Positions 1 through 11,237 of a stretch of DNA of 64,000 nucleotides are shown piece by piece. Source of the stretch: Adiantum capillus-veneris (lineage: Eukaryota; Streptophyta; Polypodiopsida; Polypodiales; Pteridaceae); the NCBI GenBank assembly GCA_014529385.2, contig CM043964.1, forward strand, positions 139,336,529 through 139,400,528. The letters run 5' to 3'. A program made the translations under genes and the position numbers. Each line of letters opens with the position of its first letter. Position 1 is the stretch's first letter. Under the pieces are notes generated by a model. That model ran no database searches. It saw nothing but the letters and a program-made list of their open reading frames with translations, and was not told the origin of the DNA.

Positions 1-811
1 TCTCAGGGAAATACTCGCGTAAATAACCTTTACACTGTTAGTCAAGAGAAAAAATTACTACTAAAGCAAGTTCAACTCCCTACTTTCAAAGGAGAGGGAC
101 CCAATTTAGAGTGAGATGCCGAAGCGTGGTTAGATGCTATGGATGACTATTTCAAAGCTGCAAGAACTGCTCTAGAAAACCAAACAATGTTGGGTATGCT
201 CCATCTCAGTGGTGCCACTTTGGTGGAAGCAACACTGTAGAGATAATCCCACGAGTAGTCCATCTTGGGAGAAAATGAAGCAGGCAATTAAAGAACGCTA
301 TCTCCCTCCTGCACATTAGGCTATCAAGATGAACGAGTTCTTTGGTCTACACCAGCTAGGACTTTCATTAGAGAAGTACTACACCAAGTTTGTGTCTTTA
401 CGACGCTATGCTCCCCAGATGACCATGGAGCAACAAATTGCCCGTTTCTGTCAAGGCCTCAACCAACCCCTGAGTACATGTCTTGAAGCCATGAGGCCTA
501 CATCAATACAGGATGCCCTTCTCAGGGCTAAGCCTCTTGCAGTCGAAGGAACCAACTCCCTAAGGAACTATAATGGATTTAATAACTTTAGGGGAAGAGC
601 CAGGGGAACTTTCAACCAAGGATACCAACAACGTGGACTAGCCGCAGCAGTGAACTTGGAGCAGACCTTCCCAACCGTTAGGTGCTATGGATGCAATCAA
701 ATGGGGTACTATAGAAATAACTATCCCGAAGAGAAAAACCCTCAAACTACTGCTAGAACCATTCCTCAAAATCAAGGAGATAATCTAATAGGAGGTAGAA
801 ATGGAGGATGA
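1..811 (+). pseudogene. Ty3/gypsy gag remnant (element F)
   Basis: Gag capsid-type protein of an LTR retrotransposon, which would package element RNA. The stretch opens inside the ORF, with residues reading LPTFKGEGPN and AEAWLDAMDDYF. It continues through a frameshift near 220-235 and a TAG at 317 into a 160-codon open stretch from 329. That stretch holds the retrotrans_gag pattern (SLEKYYTKFVSLRRYAPQM, then IARFCQGLNQPL) and a zinc knuckle near 677-720, CYGCNQMGYYRNNY. There the usual His and last Cys of CX2CX4HX4C are both Tyr, so it is degenerate. A G/R-rich tail follows. No protease or RT frame follows, so pol is largely deleted. A PPT and an LTR in the same orientation at 2.1 kb suggest the same element. 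Confidence 0.85.
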
Positions 812-1646
812 GGTAGAGGAAGAGCAAGAGGAGCCAGATCTTATGCAATCATAGGAGAACCAACCTTATGAATAAGAAAGATAAAAGAGCCACTCGCTTG
901 GCCATAGTTAGCAATCTTAGAGCCTTGTAAACCACTATAAGTCGATAATGTAAAACTTTGAGTTACTTACATGTTATAATGATATACATTATTTTTTTTT
1001 TCAAATTACTTAAGGAATCTAAAGTTAAATTGGCATTCAATCAAGAAATTAAGGGTTGATCTAGCAAATGAGACAGAGGTTATTGATAGTAAGAAAAGAA
1101 TTTGAATCTTGAAATTGAAATAGTTATCAAGAAACCAATTCACATCCTTGTGCACACGATAGCCTTCCTTGAAAAATGACCTAGGTATGAAAGTATTAAT
1201 GTACGAGTAATAGGAAGCCGAAAAGAACTCTTGGTATGATACTTCTTAAAACCCTTTACATATTGTTGGTCAACCAGGTTAGAGCATAGAGGGGTACCTC
1301 TGGTGCAATGGTGTAAGCTTGTGCCGAACGCAGATTGCTCAGAATGGCAAGAACATGTTGAGCGCATTCGGATTGGCAAAGCTGAAATACACGATACTTG
1401 TCAAATGCTGATTGCTCTGAATGGTCAGTTAGAGCGAGCGCGTTCATTTTGACAAGGTGGATATATGGATCTTTTATGGAATTGATTTAACCTGGTTTTT
1501 GAGATGATACGAATGGTTTGTAAAGGTTTTTAAGATGGGCTCAACACTAAGAGTTTCTTGAGGAAAAATTGACTAGCAAGCAACTCCAACCAGAAACTAG
1601 AAAGAACACTTAGAGTAATCAGTAACCTTTGGTAAAGTGGAAAGGT
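812..1646. other. No gene seen
   Basis: AT-rich, with only short open stretches. Two imperfect copies of a GATTGCTC-GAATGG phrase lie near 1336 and 1409. This is probably decayed pol or insertion debris inside element F; I could not align it to any pol domain. Confidence 0.5.
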
Positions 1647-1739
1647 TATCCCTTCGACGATGCCAATTGGGAGGATGAATTTCTCTTCTAAAAAATTTTC
1701 CCAATTTCGGTTGAGACGAGGGCATCTCAAATTTTTTAA
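1647..1739 (+). pseudogene. Possible chromodomain C-terminal tail of element F
   Basis: A short frame reads YPFDDANWEDEFLF, a TAA, then KIFPISVE. It resembles the end of the chromodomain found at the C-terminus of integrase in plant chromoviruses (family pattern: ATWED, a hydrophobic stretch, FP, then an acidic stretch). It lies about 370 bp before a polypurine tract and an LTR start, which is where such a tail belongs. The match is short and contains a stop, so the call rests mainly on position plus the WED..FP signature. Confidence 0.4.
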
Positions 1740-2103
1740 GTTGGGGTGATTCTAAGGTTTTCAGTTTCTGAAACCTTAAGATTGTATAAAGCTTAGTTCA
1801 ACTAATATGATTATTGAAAAAGCAATGTAGAGTTGTCCGACCGTGGCAAATATTGGTAATTTTGAAATCTTAAGCACAGCAAACCTCGGGCTAGAAATTT
1901 TCAGAATCAGATTCCGATAAAATCTGGAAGAGTTACGGGCCCTGAAAGGTTACAATAGGAATTCAATTAGTTAAGTAAAATTGGATGGTTTTAGTAATTA
2001 TTATTATCAAAGACTTTCTTATCCTAAGGTTCTAGAATTTACTGATATTTCCAATTTTCATCATTAAAAGTCAATGAAAATAGTCAAAATCAATCCTGGA
2101 AGC
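1740..2103. other. 3' untranslated part of element F, no gene
   Basis: Low-complexity AT-rich sequence between the chromodomain-like tail and the PPT. No ORF or structured repeat recognised. Confidence 0.45.
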
Positions 2104-2114
2104 TGAGGGGGCAG
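2104..2114 (+). promoter_or_regulatory. Polypurine tract (plus-strand primer) of element F
   Basis: TGAGGGGGCAG sits directly before a TG-starting LTR-like sequence. This is the usual position and composition of a gypsy PPT, which primes plus-strand DNA synthesis. Confidence 0.6.
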
Positions 2115-2660
2115 TGTGGAGCTATGATGAACCTGCCAGGGACTCAAATAGCATCAAGGGACACCATCTTCAGCCTAGGGACTGCTTGAACTGCAAGCAA
2201 CTGCCTTTTACACCTTGTGAGAGCTTGTGAGTGCCAGAAACCTATAAATAGGACCCCTTGCTTCACAATTTGGGAGACTCGGAGCCTTGACACACTCTCT
2301 CTCATCTAGAGAGACCGCTATGCAGAAATCACTAGAGATTAAGCTCTAGTTGATTAACTTAAACAGTAATTAGCCTAATCCTTCTTAATTAGCAAGGCTA
2401 GATTAATCTATTTTCTTAATAAATTAAAGATTAGGTCTATGTATACTCATAAATCCTCTCTTAATTAAATATTCTCTGTTGATTGTTGTAATTAAAACTT
2501 GGGAATCTTAAGCTAATTAAGTATCCTATCATATTAGGACTGAAATTATCCAAATTAACCATAAATTAATGGAAAATATATTAATTAAGTTTATATCAAG
2601 TTGAGGTAGTTATCAAAGCTGTATTAGGCAGTCATTAAGCTAGAAAAAGTATCTTATAGT
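2115..2660 (+). repeat. LTR of element F (3' boundary unresolved)
   Basis: Begins TGTGGAGC immediately after the PPT. A good TATA box, TATAAATA, is at 2243-2250. It is followed by a CT-rich leader (CACTCTCTCTCATC) typical of the start of an LTR transcript. I could not find the matching second LTR in the window, so the end is arbitrary and may lie inside or beyond the tandem array that follows. Confidence 0.55.
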
Positions 2661-2664
2661 TTTT

Positions 2665-3412
2665 TGAGTAATTTTCATAATTAATTAGGTAGAATTACAC
2701 TGTTTTTTAGAGAAGATTAAAGGGAAAAATAATCAAATTGATTCAAAATGTCGTGATTTATTTATCAGAGGTTAATTACATCTTAGTAAATCCATGATAA
2801 TTATGTCAAGCTTAGATAATTAATTTACCTAATTACTCTAGCAAAAATACTCTATTTTAGGACAACTTAAATAGGAAAAATTAGCAAATGGATTCAAATT
2901 GGTTTGAGTTATTTAGAAAAGGTTAATTACATGTTACAAAACATGTGATAATTATGTCAAGCTCAAATAATTAATTTACCTAATTACTTTAGCAACAATA
3001 CTCTATTTTTAAGACAAATTAAAAGGGGGAAATCAATAAATTGATTCAAATTTCTTTGATTTATTTATTAGAGGTTAATTATATGTTAGAAAACCCATGA
3101 TAGTTATGTCAAGCTTAGATAATTAATTTACCTATTTACTTTAGCAGAATTACTCTATTTTTAAGACAAATTAAATAGGGGAAATTAGCAAATGGATTCA
3201 AATTGGTTTGAGTTATTTATCAGGGGTTAATTACATGTTAAAGAATCTGTGATAATCATGTCAAGCTTAGATAATTAATTTACCTAATTACTTTAGCAGA
3301 ATTACTCTGTTTTTAGGACAAATTAAAAGGGGAAAATTAGTAAATTGATTCAAATTGCTTTGAGTTATTTATCAGAGGTTAATTACATGTTAGGAAACCT
3401 GTGATAATTATT
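2665..3412. repeat. 152-bp tandem repeat array, about 5 copies
   Basis: The phrase TCAAGCTTAGATAATTAATT and close variants recur at 2806, 2957, 3109 and 3261, with a divergent copy near 3413 and a partial copy before 2690. Steps are 151, 152, 152 and about 152 bp. Units are roughly 85-90% alike by eye, AT-rich and without a long ORF. They lie just downstream of the element F LTR start, so they may be part of its LTR or leader, or an independent minisatellite. Confidence 0.9.
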
Positions 3413-3609
3413 TTAAGATTCCCAAATTAAATGGTAATTATGGGAAATTACTTATAGCATAAATAAGTTACATGAGGAATGTCTCATCAAATTGACTATA
3501 AAAGATACCTACTTACTCCAAAAATCCTTATTTTTGGGTTAAAAAAAGACAAAAGAAGATTATTCAATTAAACTTCTTATAGGTTAAGTCTTTTTATAAG
3601 GCGGCCGAC

Positions 3610-3924
3610 ATGGCTCCAAAGAGAACCAAAGGAAATCTTCTTCCTGAGGAAGAGGATGTTAGCAACAAAAGAAACAAGGCCACTAATGACCATGACGCTG
3701 GGCCTAGCCATAGGCCAACGGAGGAAAGTCTACCGGCTCCTGCCCCACAGCACATGGACAAGCAGTCCCAAGTGATTTTCTATTTTGTTCATTTAAAATC
3801 TTTTAAAGTTCATTTTTATGTTAGCATTGCATACGTAAGGTTAGAAAGGATAAACTGGCTGAAAATGGAAGGTAACTTCCAATGTGCATTTGTTTATAAT
3901 GTAGAAAAGAATTGTTTGGGTTAA
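3610..3924 (+). CDS. Possible gag N-terminus, start only
   Basis: A 104-codon frame whose first ~54 residues look protein-like: MAPKRTKG at the start, then acidic and proline-rich (LPEEEDVSNKRNK, PAPAPQH). Plant gypsy gag proteins often start M-A/P-P-K-R. After about residue 54 the composition becomes AT-rich and unlike protein, starting at a GTGATTTT that could be a 5' splice site or a point of decay. No zinc knuckle or further gag domain follows. It could instead be a host exon fragment. Confidence 0.25.
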   Translation: MAPKRTKGNLLPEEEDVSNKRNKATNDHDAGPSHRPTEESLPAPAPQHMDKQSQVIFYFVHLKSFKVHFYVSIAYVRLERINWLKMEGNFQCAFVYNVEKNCLG

Positions 3925-4931
3925 AACTGGTTGAAATAGGAAAGATATGATTGATCATCCTTAAGACAGCTTGTCTCAAGACACCTCCGACTCCTTAGTA
4001 TAAATTGATGATAATGATTGGATTTCTAGCCACGGATAAGTCGGTTACCCCCATGAACGTTGAGTTTCTACTCCGTGTCATGTCTTGATGTTTCTACATA
4101 AGTTAGGATACCGTTTTTTATCCTAGGGGAGCTGCTCGGTTGTATGGGCAACTGGTTTGGTGTATGGGCACCCGGAACCTTGGGTGGGGGTTTATCCACT
4201 CCGGATTATGAATAAGGAATGGGTGCCATTTTTTTCACCCTTAGGTGGTCTTGAGACAAGAAGAGTACTGGTCATGGTTATTATGGATAATGTTTTGATT
4301 GACAGTACCCTGTCTTAAGTTTAAAGATGTCTGTTTGCTAAAAGAATGTTTTCAATACTGTTTTCAAGGGCTGTTTTAATAAAATTCTGTTATGAAGGAT
4401 AAAAGGAATCATTATTTTAATTGTGATAAGAACGTAGTAGTAATTAAATAACAAAATAATCATGTGTGAGTGCGGGGTGGTATGTGGGGATTGACTAAGG
4501 TTGTCAATCATGGACGGGTGGACCTGATTAATCAGGTAACTATCCATTCCCGCGCACTAAAACGTTTAGAAACTTCTTCACTTAGAAGAGGAATCCACCG
4601 GCGGCTATGCCCTCACATCTGTTAGGGGGTAGATGGTTGAGGATACCTTAGCCCATTTGTGGCAGTTTTACGGCCAAAATAGTTTTTTAGACTTTTAATA
4701 CATTGTCTTGTTTTCGCTGCGAGACAGGACTAGGTCTTCTTCTAAGGCTACAGACCCAAGCCATTGTCAATGGTAAAGGTCTATTCCTTGGATTGTTCTT
4801 GTTTAGAGACTCTGGTTTTTATCAGACCTAGAGACCTGTCAAGGATCCCATCCCGATCTTGGTATTGGTGGGCTAGGGACCTTACAACAACAGGCAAACC
4901 AATGTCATGCTTAGTGACATGTCATATAATT
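3925..4931. other. No gene seen
   Basis: Mixed composition with short ORFs only. A small imperfect duplication (TTGTATGGGCAACTGG then GTGTATGGGCACCCGG) is near 4139-4174. Probably decayed LTR or internal retroelement sequence. Confidence 0.4.
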
Positions 4932-5415
4932 GAGTCACTGTTGGGTGAATAGGAAGCTTGGGGATTGCGCAAAGCTCCCCATCGCTTGGTGTTAACCTTG
5001 CTGTTAAAGACATTACATACGACAGTTGAGTCACTACTGGGCAAATAGGAAGCTTGGAGACTGCCCAAAGCTCCCCATCGTTTGGTGTTGACCATACCAT
5101 GGGGCATGATAACTGATAGTGGAAAGACAAAATTCAGTGAATATTGGGCGAATAGGAAACTTGGGAACTACCCAACGCTCCCTATCGCTTGGTGTTGACC
5201 TTGGTATAACTGACAATGACGATGGTGATATGCTTACAGGTCATGCAATTGAGTCAGTATTGGGCGAATAGGAAACTTGGGGACTGCCCAGCTCTCCCCA
5301 TCGCTTGGTGTTGACCTTGGGGTTAAAATCATTACATGCAACAGTGGAGTCAACACCAAGCAAATAGGAGGCTTGGTGACTGCCCAACTCTCCCCATTGC
5401 TTGGTGTTGACCTTG
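4932..5415. repeat. ~95-117-bp degenerate tandem repeat, 5 copies
   Basis: Five units start near 4932, 5028, 5134, 5251 and 5346. Each carries, in order, a GAGTCA-like start, TTGGGCGAATAGGAA, CTTGGGGACTGCCC, CTCCCCATCGCTTGGTG and TTGACC. The spacers between cores vary, so the period is not constant. Within a unit, CACCAAGC and GCTTGGTG-type segments can pair (clearest in the last unit). The ORFs read on the minus strand here are by-products of the repetition. Confidence 0.85.
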
Positions 5416-5870
5416 GCAAATTGGTGTCGGTCCTGTAAACTTCCACGAATATCACATTTTTTAATTCCATATCTATCAGTGAATAATTCCTTCATTACTT
5501 TATTAATATTTTCCATGCTAATCAGTACTCCAATAATGCACATTTCCCAAAGGTACTTTTTTCCCACTAGGTTTTTTCCCTTTAATCATCCAAGTAGTAG
5601 ACCCTAATTTAGATCCTCATCATTTTACTTCTCTTGTACATACTTTTCATAAATAAATAGCAACCTCATCATTACGCTATAATAGTAGAGAAATGCAACA
5701 TCATTTCTCACATCAGACATATTCGGACCAATAAAGATGTTGCAGCAAATTGAACCTCATCAAAAAATTCAATAACAAATGAAGACAATCAGCCCATCAA
5801 CAACCAATCAAAAACCTTACACAACCTCCACAGACACTTTTCAACAGTGCCTGAGGACGGGCACTAAAAT
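5416..5870. other. No gene; end of an LTR-element internal region
   Basis: AT-rich with no domain match. The last 60 bases (TGAGGACGGGCAC, then an AAAAGGGGGGAA tract) resemble the 3' end of gypsy internal regions. Confidence 0.4.
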
Positions 5871-5883
5871 CAAAAGGGGGGAA
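5871..5883 (+). promoter_or_regulatory. Polypurine tract before LTR G
   Basis: An AAAAGGGGGGAA run directly precedes the TGTTAACTGAG start of LTR G. A PPT next to an LTR normally marks a 3' LTR. Confidence 0.6.
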
Positions 5884-6790
5884 TGTTAACTGAGTCAACG
5901 ACAGTTAACAGAAGCTGCTAAAGATCGAAGACGTACGGATGCACATCGAGGATGAATACAAGGAAGCAGTAAAGATTGGAGTTACATATTCTTCATGTTT
6001 TCCCAAAATGTCCATGTATTGTAAATTCCCTATTTATTTCAAGCATTGGAATATTTTAATGTATTACGGGCTCAATGGGAGTTCCAAGCTATAAAGAATA
6101 GGTCAGTTAGTGTGCCTAGGTAGCAGATTTAGTAGTTGGTGGAGCCCTAAAGGCCTTGGACACCCGGACATTGCATATTTTTACCCTAGGTATATAACGC
6201 GGTGTGTAAGAGAAATTAGGATTCTCAAACTCATTTGTTGAGAGCACTCTTTAGTGAGAGCTCTTGAGGTGTGTGGCTATGGATTCCTTGAGCTTCTCCT
6301 TGCTCATGTGACTTGGTTCACACTAATCAATGCTTAATTCTTTTTCGCTATGCTTCTCTCATACTTCTTATGATTGCCTATGATGCTTTGATTAGCTAGA
6401 TCGTAACTAATTAGTGGTTAATCTCTCTCTAATCTTGTGTGATTGCCCTCTTTTTCTTGTGTGTACATGTAGGTTTGATTGGAGTGTGGTGCTCAATAGA
6501 TCTATGTGTGTGTTCTTGAAATTAGTGTGTTGCATGATAAGATTAGTGTTGTGTGCATCTTGCAATTGTAGTGTGTGATATTGGGTTGATTGGAGGTGAA
6601 GAGAAGTGGATGTGAAGATTGCCCTTCATTGTGGCTTAGCTGCTCCATAGGCTGAGAAACTCACCTCGTAGAGTCAACCATTCATGTTGCCATGATTATC
6701 TCACTAATCATGTGAGTGTTTTCATGCCCTAGCCGGGTAGCTCATCCCTCCGGATCGATAATTTTGTTGGTCATTGGAGCTATGCAACAA
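5884..6790 (+). repeat. LTR G (3' LTR by its PPT, or 5' LTR of element A)
   Basis: Starts TGTTAACTGAGTCAACG after a PPT. TATATAAC is at 6191-6198, followed by a transcript-leader-like region. The end is not certain: near 6775 a TTGGAGC follows TCA, and near 6791 a TGGAACCCCCAAC follows CAACA. Neither is a clear match to a plant tRNA primer site. Element A's leader follows directly, so this could be A's 5' LTR. The PPT on the other side argues for a 3' LTR of a different element, or for a tandem LTR-internal-LTR arrangement. Confidence 0.5.
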
Positions 6791-7256
6791 TGGAACCCCC
6801 AACACCAGGGATAATGATCCTTAGATGGTGAGTGATCTAGTGCGTATTTAGAGAGTTATTTTTCAAAGATTTGTCTCTCCATTACATTTACACCTTAGCA
6901 GTGAAGCAGCTAGACACGTGGTTTAGTACTTGGTAGACTCTAGAAGTCGAGGACTTGCTAGATCTATCCTCAAGAGGTAAAGGGGGTTGTGAGTGAAATA
7001 GTCAAAATCATTTCGTTCTTCGATTTTCTCTATGCTTTCAGAGTGCTGTTTTGCTTTTTCTTTTGACTTTATTTTGTAAAATTTTGTTTATTTTTCTTTC
7101 ATGTTTCATTTCACTACTTAGGAGTAGGGTAGGTAGAAACTACCACCATCAAATTTGGGCTAAAAGATTGAGAGACAAAGGCATGAAAACCATATTTTGG
7201 TCGAATTGACCATAACTCTAAAATTCTAAAAATATGATGGTAGAGAGTTGAAAAGT
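6791..7256. other. Leader of element A, no gene
   Basis: Non-coding stretch between LTR G and the palindrome array. No domain recognised. Confidence 0.4.
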
Positions 7257-8498
7257 GATCCAAATTCAAAAATTTGTGGATCAAGGGCATTAACAGACTC
7301 TCTAAAAGAAATCTAGAAAGTTTGGCCAAATTCTGTGGAAAAACATGGATTGCGATCCATGACCCCCAAAGACCATTTTGGCAAAAAAAGTGACCAGTGT
7401 GATTGTGCATTAGTAGGATATTGCTTTGATCAAGTTTTCTTGAAAGAAAAAAACCCAAAAATCACATCAAAATTGGTTGATAAGGAAAAAACATCAAAAA
7501 AAGACATTTCAGACACAAAATTTGTCATTTTTAAACTTTTGGTGTTCCAAATTCAAAAAGGGGTGATATTTGTCTTCTACAGGGAATAGAGAACCAACAT
7601 AACAAAATTCATGAAAAAATGCTTTCAAGCATGGATCATGATCCATGTACCTTTTTTACATTTGGGACCGATATTTGACCAGTACATGCCTAATAATTAG
7701 TGGAACAACTTTGCCGAAAGGGACCATAGAAAAACATTGAAAAAATTTGGTCAAAACACCAAAATTGTGCCAGAGAGCCAAAAATCGCAAAGCAGACACA
7801 AAAATTTTCTTTTGGTATGGCAAAAGTGATTAAAATTCAAATTTGTTTTGAGAAGAGTGTCACCATAACATGGACTATAAGCTGACCAAGTTTCATGTCA
7901 AAATGAGGTCAAACATGGATCGTGATCCATGTACCTCATCAAGATTTTTGGCTAAGATTTGAGCAGTAGGTAGATGAGACATAGACAAACACTTTTCCCC
8001 ATAGAATTATTTTAAAAATTTGAGAAAAGTAGTCAAAAGAGCCAAAAACGGAACATTCTCAAAACCACCACAACGGAGTGTAGAATTCACTTTGGTTGGG
8101 AAAAACTGATCCAAATTCAAAAATTTGTGGATGAGTAGTCTACAAAGATCATAAGCTGTTAGCACACCAAAGATCAAGTCCAAAAGTGGTGGAACATGGA
8201 TCATGATCCTTGACTCCTTGAGGAATTTTGGCACAAAAACTTTCCCAGCCTAGCAGACACCATTGTGAACAGAAGTCCCCAAAGAAGCATGGTCAAAAAA
8301 GTTCAAAAAGTGGATCAAAAGGGTAAAAAATAGTTTAAGGTGAAAACCACAAAAAAAATCATAGGGATTGACTTTTGCTTGACCTAAAGTGATCCAAATC
8401 ACAAAGAAACCATATAGCAGGGATCAAGAGACCAAGAGCAAGCTGTGTGCCAAGTTTCAATGCAATCTGACACAAGGGTACATGGATTGCAATCCAAG
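7257..8498 (+). repeat. Element A leader: ~285-bp divergent repeats, each with a palindrome
   Basis: Five near-palindromes with core CATGGATCATGATCCATG lie at 7344-7361, 7630-7647 (perfect 18 bp), 7914-7931, 8195-8212 and 8481-8498. Steps are 286, 284, 281 and 286 bp. Each unit also carries an earlier AAATTCAAAAATTTG-type inverted repeat (7261-7276 and near 8111, with weaker versions near 7545, 7828 and 8392). The array lies upstream of gag A and has no gag-like coding. The palindromes are far better conserved than the sequence between them, which suggests selection or recent homogenisation on the RNA hairpin or DNA palindrome. Confidence 0.85.
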
Positions 8499-8912
8499 TT
8501 CCTCTGTCACATATTGATATTAAATCTCAATTTTGAGCTAAAAATATCATATAGAGACCACAAGCCAGAGTTTTAGTATCCTAGTCTTGAAGTTGTTTTG
8601 AGTGTTGTTTCAAGTGTATTTCACTAAAATGGCTCTAACTTTTGATAAGAAACTCCAAATTGAGTTAGGTATAGCCACCAGGAAGAAAGCTTATGGGCAA
8701 TAGAACACACCTAGTTTTGGTTTTAGAGCTAAATTTTTCTAGGTTTTCTAAATCCAAACTTTTACGATACCCGAAGACCAGTTTCCAAATACCAAAGGAC
8801 CACAAAGACCTAGCTTTTGAGAGACCTTGCCAGGGGAAAAAAGGGATTAGTTGCACTAAACCAAAGTGATCTTGTCAAGGACTATCTTGAGAGTTTTGAG
8901 TGAGCCTTAATT

Positions 8913-10576
8913 ATGACAAATCATCCACTACCACGGTTTTTTTCTCCACTCGGAGATATGAAAAATGCAAGAAACATTGCAATGCCTTCAACAATGGGAT
9001 TGTGAGAATACCTAGAGGAGAGGCATCCTTTGATCAACAAACCAAACGTGAGATTCATCAAAGCCAATAAATCCATGAGGGCGCTTATGGATTATGCTCA
9101 TGAGGTCTTATATAGACACAAATATAGATTCATATATCCTCTACAAGTGTGTAGAGCCCAATGCTAGAGAGTTGACCACCCATAAGAACCTCTATGCATT
9201 CATGTATACAAATGTCCATGGAGTGCAAGTTTTGATGGTAGATACGTATGGATGTGAGTATAGACTTGTTGATTGAACTGACTTAGAACAGTTTACGTAC
9301 AAGGGTACTCCATATCTACTTACTTTCAACCAAAAACAATATCAAAGCATGCATCAAAGAGGATTCCATCGGGATTTTCTCCATGACAAGACGAGAGAAT
9401 GAGAGAGGTCTTTCCAAGAGACCACAAAATGGTTAGATTAATAATTGGAACGAAACAATTAAGACCATATCAAGTGGCACAATGTGTCAAAACAAAGTAC
9501 AAAGGGTCATGGGATCCATATGCTTATGTCTCACTCTTCAAACAAGTTTTGAGAGCCAAACAGATTGCAAATTTTCACACACAGTATGAGGGATTTGAAT
9601 TAACATTGGAAGGAACAATCTTGACTTGGTTCCAACCACTAAATAGAGATGATTTCCCCAACATAGTCGAACTCTTGCAAGAATTCATAGAGGAGTTTTC
9701 AAAAAGGGAAATCAAGCACAACATGGTGTCATAGATCTATGCTTACAAATAGAAAAAGGATGAAAAAGTGAAGGAAACTCTGCTTCGCTTCAAACAATAC
9801 ATAGATAGATGTCATGTGAAGAGCTACCGCAATGAGAGATTAGTAGTTCTCTTCATAGAGGCAGTGAGGAATGAAACTCTCCAAAAGAACCTACATTTGA
9901 AAGGATGCACGACATTTGAACAAGTCAATAGAGAATATCTATATCTAGTTGACAATTGCAAGGCCTATGGAGAGGTGACATACGGCGTAGAAAGCATGAC
10001 TAGTAGTGCCTCTTCTCCGACTAGTGAATCCGCAACAAAGCAATATGTTCAAACTCCTACAATAAAGAGCTTTGATCAAGTGGTTGAGGAGGTGATTAGA
10101 AGAGTTAATCAAGTCTACATACAGAACCCAATCGTACGACACTCACATTTTGAGGAGATGTAATACTTGTGGAGGGGGATCACCCCACTCCATGGTGTAA
10201 CACTCAACCAAAACCACAACATATTCTAGGGCAGTAACCACCTCTTTTGAATGATTGTAGAGTAGTAGTCAACTACGCTAAACCAACACGTGTGCCACAA
10301 CCCGTGAAAAACTAGTACTCCATGGATGCGAATACGCTCATGTTCATAGCCAATCAGGAGTATGGTTTGAAGAACATTCTTACCAAGCAAGAACAACAAC
10401 TGGCTGGATCTCCAGCTATGAAACAAGAAGGTCCATGCTATGAATGTGGAGGTGACCATTTGGCACGATGCTATCCAAACAAGGGTCCACAAATAGGAAT
10501 ATTTGTATTCTGTGATGGCTGTGGGAGAGACCATCTACTCCAACACCGTGCTAAGAATCCAAACTGCAAGGGGTAA
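8913..10576 (+). pseudogene. gag of element A (gypsy, relative of element B)
   Basis: Broken gag. A plausible start is the ATG at 8913. The N-terminal domain at 9094-9276 (YKCVEPNARELT, VDTYGCEYRLVD) matches the second N-terminal module of gag B. The capsid domain at 9399-9734 (FHTQYEGFELTLEG, TWFQPLNRDDFP, EEFSKREIKHNMVS) continues after a TAG in the same frame at 9768-10163 (LQKNLHLKGCTTFEQ, YLYLVDNC). A knuckle region follows in another frame at 10322-10576 (GPCYECGGDHLARCYP, then FCDGCGRDHLLQ). Several stops and at least two frameshifts are present. Domain order is the same as in gag B. Downstream protease and RT are missing, replaced by the CT tract and a LINE fragment. Confidence 0.85.
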
Positions 10577-10650
10577 GAAACAATGAACTTTGTAGGAGTG
10601 ACGCCTTCGTCAAATGGATCCGAGGTAGAACCCACAATTCCTTCAAAGGT

Positions 10651-10713
<63 letters not shown>

Positions 10714-11146
10714 TTCCATCTTCCTCTTTCTCTATATCCCCCTTGTTCTCTATCTCTATTCTCTCCCTTCCTCCCTCTCTATCCATTTCTCTCTTTCTCC
10801 CTCTCTCTCTACTCTCTATCTCTCTTTATTTCTCTCTATATCTTTATCTTTATCTTTCTCTAATTTCTCCCTCTTCCTCTCTCACTCTATTTCTCTCTAA
10901 TCTATATCTCTCTCTTTCTCTACTCTCTCTCTCTCCTACTCTCTATTTCTATCTCCCTCTCTTTCTCTACTCTATCTCTAATCTCTATCTTTCTATTTCT
11001 CTATCACTATCTCCCTCTCTTTCTCTACTTTCTCTCCTTCTCTATCTGTTCTCTCCATTCCCTCTCTCCCTCTATCGCTATTATCTATCTCCCTCTCTTT
11101 CTCTCTATATGTTTCTCTTTCTATATTATTTTCCTCTATCTCTCTC

Positions 11147-11237
<91 letters not shown>

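Noticed and set aside
1140-1447. Overlapping minus-strand ORFs near 1.2-1.4 kb
   Set aside because: Short, mutually overlapping and without motif; lie in the deleted part of element F.
4882-5567. Minus-strand ORFs with repeated NTKRWGELGSPQ-like phrases
   Set aside because: They arise from the ~100-bp tandem repeat; stops fall at repeat borders and no start or context supports a gene.
6775-6810. Primer binding site after LTR G (TTGGAGC... or TGGAACCCCC...)
   Set aside because: Neither matches the tRNA-Asp or tRNA-iMet sites seen in the other elements well enough, and no other plant tRNA match was clear.
10583-11234. Long Ser/Leu-rich ORFs
   Set aside because: They are translations of a CT microsatellite, with no domain and equal openness in other frames.
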